From: Aquibium oceanicum
GTDB taxonomy: Bacteria; Pseudomonadota; Alphaproteobacteria; Rhizobiales; Rhizobiaceae
Assembly: GCF_001889605.1 (NCBI RefSeq)
Contig: NZ_CP018171.1
Span: forward strand, 3,308,501-3,372,500
Length of the DNA stretch: 64,000 bases
Direction: 5' to 3'
Position numbers and translations under genes: made by a program. Shown here piece after piece: positions 61,932 through 64,000 of the stretch. The stretch's first letter is position 1. Each line of letters starts with the position of its first letter. The notes beneath the pieces were generated by a model that searched no databases, was not told the DNA's origin, and saw only the letters and a list, made by a program, of their open reading frames with translations.

Positions 61932-61963
61932 GTGAAAAAAGCCGGTCGAAACCGGCTTTTTCC
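61932..61963. terminator. Bidirectional intrinsic terminator
   Basis: AAAAAGCCGGT and ACCGGCTTTTT form a perfect 11-bp stem with a CGAA tetraloop, flanked by A and T runs so that it works on both strands. It separates the lipoprotein gene (minus, stop at 61987) from the J-domain gene. Confidence 0.88.
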
Positions 61964-61986
61964 ATCATGTGCGGAACGTTTGGGGC

Positions 61987-62379
61987 TTACTGAACCGCCG
62001 GCACCTCGTCGGCGGGCTCGACCTGATCGGCGTCGGGCATGACCTTGGTTTCGTCGGCCGGATCGACCGTGGTGTCGGTCTCCTCGCCAGACTGGATGCT
62101 CTGCGTCGTGGTGTCGTCCGTCGGGGCCTGCGTAGCCGCGGCATCGTCGTCGGGAACGATGATCACGTCTGCGTCACCTTCACCTTCGATGCTCTGCGTG
62201 GTGGTGTCGTCGGTCGACGTCGCGTCGCTCTCGGGAACCACAGTCACGTCGGGGTTTGCGGCCTCCGGGGCCACGGTCTCGGTCTGGATGCTTTCGGTGG
62301 TCGTGGTGTCCGTGTCGCTGCAGGCGGCGAGGCCCAAGAGGGCGATGGACGAAACGGAAGCGAGGATGATCTTTTTCAT
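61987..62379 (-). CDS. Acidic repetitive lipoprotein, function unknown
   Basis: Predicted lipoprotein of 130 residues from the ATG at 62379, which has AGGAGAG seven bases upstream. The signal MKKIILASVSSIALLGLAAC ends in a lipobox with Cys20. The mature part has almost no hydrophobic core, is very rich in T, D, E, A and P, and contains three spaced copies of a TTTxSI motif (residues 26-31, 59-64, 90-95), each followed about 13-14 residues later by a short V/T-rich step ending in P (VTVVP, VIIVP, TTVDP). It looks disordered and surface-exposed; no family recognised. Confidence 0.75.
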   Translation of the reverse strand: MKKIILASVSSIALLGLAACSDTDTTTTESIQTETVAPEAANPDVTVVPESDATSTDDTTTQSIEGEGDADVIIVPDDDAAATQAPTDDTTTQSIQSGEETDTTVDPADETKVMPDADQVEPADEVPAVQ

Positions 62380-62516
62380 GTCGGTTCTCTCCTTTTGGTG
62401 ACGCACCTCAGAGCGCGCCGTCGGAGAAGGAATGCGTTGTAGCCGAACCGGTTTCCTCAAATACCTCTTACTCTGCGTAACAATGCGTCAGTTTCCTCGT
62501 CGAGATGTCCACGGCA

Positions 62517-63038
62517 TCAAAGGCTGGCCGCACTACGCGACGCCTGGTCGTACTGGCCCGACAGCGCGCGCATCAGCGCGGCGATACGGCTGATCTCCTC
62601 GTCGTCGAACCGGAGGCCCTTGACGCTGCCGGCAAGCAGCGCCTCGCGGACCTCTCGATATTGCGCGCACGCCTCCGCTCCCGCCTTGGTGACCCTGACC
62701 GTCTTTTCCTTGCCCCGCCGGCCGGTCTCGATCAGTCCCGCGCCTTCCAGCTTCTTGAGGGCATAAGAGACCACATGCGTATCCTCTATGTTCAGCATCA
62801 TGCACAGGTCCGAAAGCGTCTTCTCCCGGCCGCGATGATTGCTGGAGTGCAGGATCTGGACGTCGAGCGGCCCGAGACCGGAAATGCCCGCCGCCCCCAT
62901 GCAGCGTACCATCCAGCGCTGGAAGGCGTTGTTGAGAATGGTCATGGCGAACTCCATCTCCGACAGCGACGGCATGGCGCCATCGGCCAGGTGCGCCGAC
63001 GAAACCACCGGCCCAAAAGGGTTCTTCCCGCTCGCCAT
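62517..63038 (-). CDS. MarR-like winged-helix regulator
   Basis: Predicted DNA-binding repressor. The ATG at 63038 has GGAGG five bases upstream and gives 173 residues; earlier in-frame ATGs (63050, 63053) lack this. The winged helix spans about residues 50-120 (LGPLDVQILHSSNHRGREKTLSDLCMMLNIEDTHVVSYALKKLEGAGLIETGRRGKEKTVRVTKAG). It is divergent from a hydantoinase/oxoprolinase gene, and a long palindrome fills the space between them. Confidence 0.85.
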   Translation of the reverse strand: MASGKNPFGPVVSSAHLADGAMPSLSEMEFAMTILNNAFQRWMVRCMGAAGISGLGPLDVQILHSSNHRGREKTLSDLCMMLNIEDTHVVSYALKKLEGAGLIETGRRGKEKTVRVTKAGAEACAQYREVREALLAGSVKGLRFDDEEISRIAALMRALSGQYDQASRSAASL

Positions 63039-63057
63039 TATGTCCTCCATCATCGAT

Positions 63058-63084
63058 AAAACGTCGACAAAATGTTGACGTTTT
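63058..63084. promoter_or_regulatory. Palindromic operator between regulator and oxoprolinase genes
   Basis: AAAACGTCGACA (63058-63069), 3-base centre, TGTTGACGTTTT (63073-63084): 12-base arms with one mismatch. It lies 20 bases before the regulator's ATG, and its right arm contains the -35 box of the enzyme gene, so the adjacent MarR-like protein probably binds it to control both genes. Confidence 0.7.
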
Positions 63085-63104
63085 ACACCTGATTGACATA
63101 TAGC
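63075..63104 (+). promoter_or_regulatory. Promoter of the hydantoinase/oxoprolinase gene
   Basis: TTGACG (63075-63080) and ATATAG (63098-63103) are 17 bases apart (TATAGC at 18 is also possible). It is a near-consensus promoter about 45 bases before the ATG at 63149, with its -35 inside the palindrome. Confidence 0.6.
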
Positions 63105-63148
63105 CCGGACACGGGAAATCTCCAACCATGATCGCAGGGGAACGGCCG

Positions 63149-64000
63149 ATGGACGGGAAATGGGATTTCTGGGTGGACCGTGGCGGCACCTTCACCGACA
63201 TCATCGGCCGCGACCCGGAAGGCAATCTCCACCCGCGCAAGCTCCTGTCGGAAAACCCGGAGGCCTACCGCGATGCCGCCGTTCAAGGAATTCGCGACCT
63301 CTTGGGCGTGCCGGCCGGCGAACCGGTGCCTTCGCATCGCATCGGCGACGTCAAGATGGGCACCACGGTGGCGACCAACGCCCTGCTGGAGCGCAAGGGC
63401 GACCGGGTGCTCCTGCTCATCACCAAGGGGTTCCGCGATGCGCTGAAGATCGCCTACCAGGCGCGCCCGGACATCTTCGCCAAGGAGATCATCCTGCCCG
63501 AGCAGCTCTACGAGCGGGTCATCGAGGTTGAGGAGCGCGTGCGCGCCGACGGCTCGGTGGAGACCATGCCGAAGCTCGACGAGGTGAAGCCGCTGATCGA
63601 ACAGGCCCGCGCCGACGGCATCGAGGCGGTGGCCGTCGTCTTCATGCATTCCTGGAACTATCCCGATCACGAACTGATGGCGGCGAGCCTGTGCCATCAC
63701 GCCGGCTTCAGCCAGATTTCCGTCAGCCACCAGATCTCGCCGCTGATCAAGCTGGTCGGGCGCGGCGATACCACCGTAGTCGACGCCTACCTCTCGCCGA
63801 TCCTGTCGCGCTACGTCGAGCGCGTGGCGGCTGAACTGGGAGCGGAGCCGGCGCCTTCCTCCGCCACTGAAGGAGAGGGAGGCGGCTCGCCAAATCTCAT
63901 GTTCATGATGTCGTCGGGCGGCCTTACCGCCGCCGACCTGTTCCAGGGCAAGGATGCGCTGCTGTCAGGCCCGGCGGGCGGCGTCGTCGGCATGGTCGAG
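63149..64000 (+). CDS. Hydantoinase/5-oxoprolinase family protein, N-terminal part (cut by window edge)
   Basis: ATP-dependent hydrolase of hydantoins or 5-oxoproline. 284 codons are present and the frame is open at the edge. The ATG at 63149 is preferred (AGGGG upstream); an in-frame ATG at 63128 would add seven residues. The start [20 protein letters not shown] is the actin-like phosphate loop of HyuA/OPLAH, with [15 protein letters not shown] following and [14 protein letters not shown] near the edge. The [14 protein letters not shown] form suggests the long fused 5-oxoprolinase rather than a separate HyuA subunit, but the decisive part is outside. Confidence 0.88.
   Translation, partial: MDGKWDFWVDRGGTFTDIIGRDPEGNLHPRKLLSENPEAYRDAAVQGIRDLLGVPAGEPVPSHRIGDVKMGTTVATNALLERKGDRVLLLITKGFRDALKIAYQARPDIFAKEIILPEQLYERVIEVEERVRADGSVETMPKLDEVKPLIEQARADGIEAVAVVFMHSWNYPDHELMAASLCHHAGFSQISVSHQISPLIKLVGRGDTTVVDAYLSPILSRYVERVAAELGAEPAPSSATEGEGGGSPNLMFMMSSGGLTAADLFQGKDALLSGPAGGVVGMVE

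Overview
The window is a contiguous stretch of high-GC chromosome from an alphaproteobacterium of the order Hyphomicrobiales (Rhizobiales). The best fit is the Mesorhizobium/Phyllobacteriaceae side of the order, but I infer this from gene order and protein character and could not run a database search. Pointers are the order tRNA-Trp, secE, nusG, rplKAJL, rpoBC, rpsL, rpsG, fusA, tuf, S10 operon; an FtsZ with a very long proline/alanine-rich linker ending in a rhizobial-type C-terminal peptide; a dcw cluster with ddl between murB and ftsQ; a BamD/RecN/LigA block beside lpxC; a DUF1127 protein; and TTGACG/TTGC-type promoters with 17-base spacers. Almost everything is core genome. I see no prophage, insertion sequence, CRISPR array or rRNA gene.

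Layout. 1-21650 (all minus strand except one small gene) is the transcription/translation block. It is read right to left: tRNA-Trp, secE, nusG, rplK, rplA, a structured L10 leader, rplJ, rplL, rpoB, rpoC, two strong hairpins, then a new promoter at 8360-8388 driving rpsL, rpsG, fusA, tuf, rpsJ, rplC, rplD, rplW, rplB, rpsS, rplV and the first part of rpsC, which is cut by the window edge. One unknown 93-residue gene (8588-8869) sits on the opposite strand between the two halves. 21733-33440 is a mixed housekeeping region: nadE (possibly leaderless), a DUF4239 membrane protein, a hexapeptide acetyltransferase, a CreA-like periplasmic protein, a plus-strand group (47-residue membrane peptide, SCO1/SenC copper chaperone, FAD monooxygenase, prmA), a DUF1127 protein, an Xaa-Pro aminopeptidase, a small membrane protein and ligA. 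33441-33968 is a 528-base gap with a striking inverted repeat.

33969-56756 (minus strand) is the cell envelope and division block. In transcription order it runs mraZ, rsmH, ftsL, ftsI, murE, murF, mraY, murD, ftsW, murG, murC, murB, ddl, ftsQ, ftsA, ftsZ, then lpxC, bamD, recN. Most junctions are ATGA or TGATG overlaps, so translation is tightly coupled. A promoter with TTGACG and TATCCC overlaps four GGG boxes at exact 10-base steps (56942-56976), the expected form of an MraZ autoregulatory operator.

57154-64000 holds a plus-strand cystathionine gamma-lyase-like enzyme, a ParDE toxin-antitoxin pair with its own promoter and palindrome, the RNase P RNA gene, a lytic transglycosylase, an amidase/J-domain gene pair, a repetitive acidic lipoprotein, and a divergent MarR-like regulator/hydantoinase-5-oxoprolinase pair sharing a 12-base-arm palindrome. 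The enzyme gene runs off the right edge. The window contains no clearly new multi-gene system. The most interesting signals are regulatory: the MraZ boxes, the MarR-type operator, the parDE palindrome, the leaderless nadE and the 33.6 kb inverted repeat. A few small unknown genes add to these.
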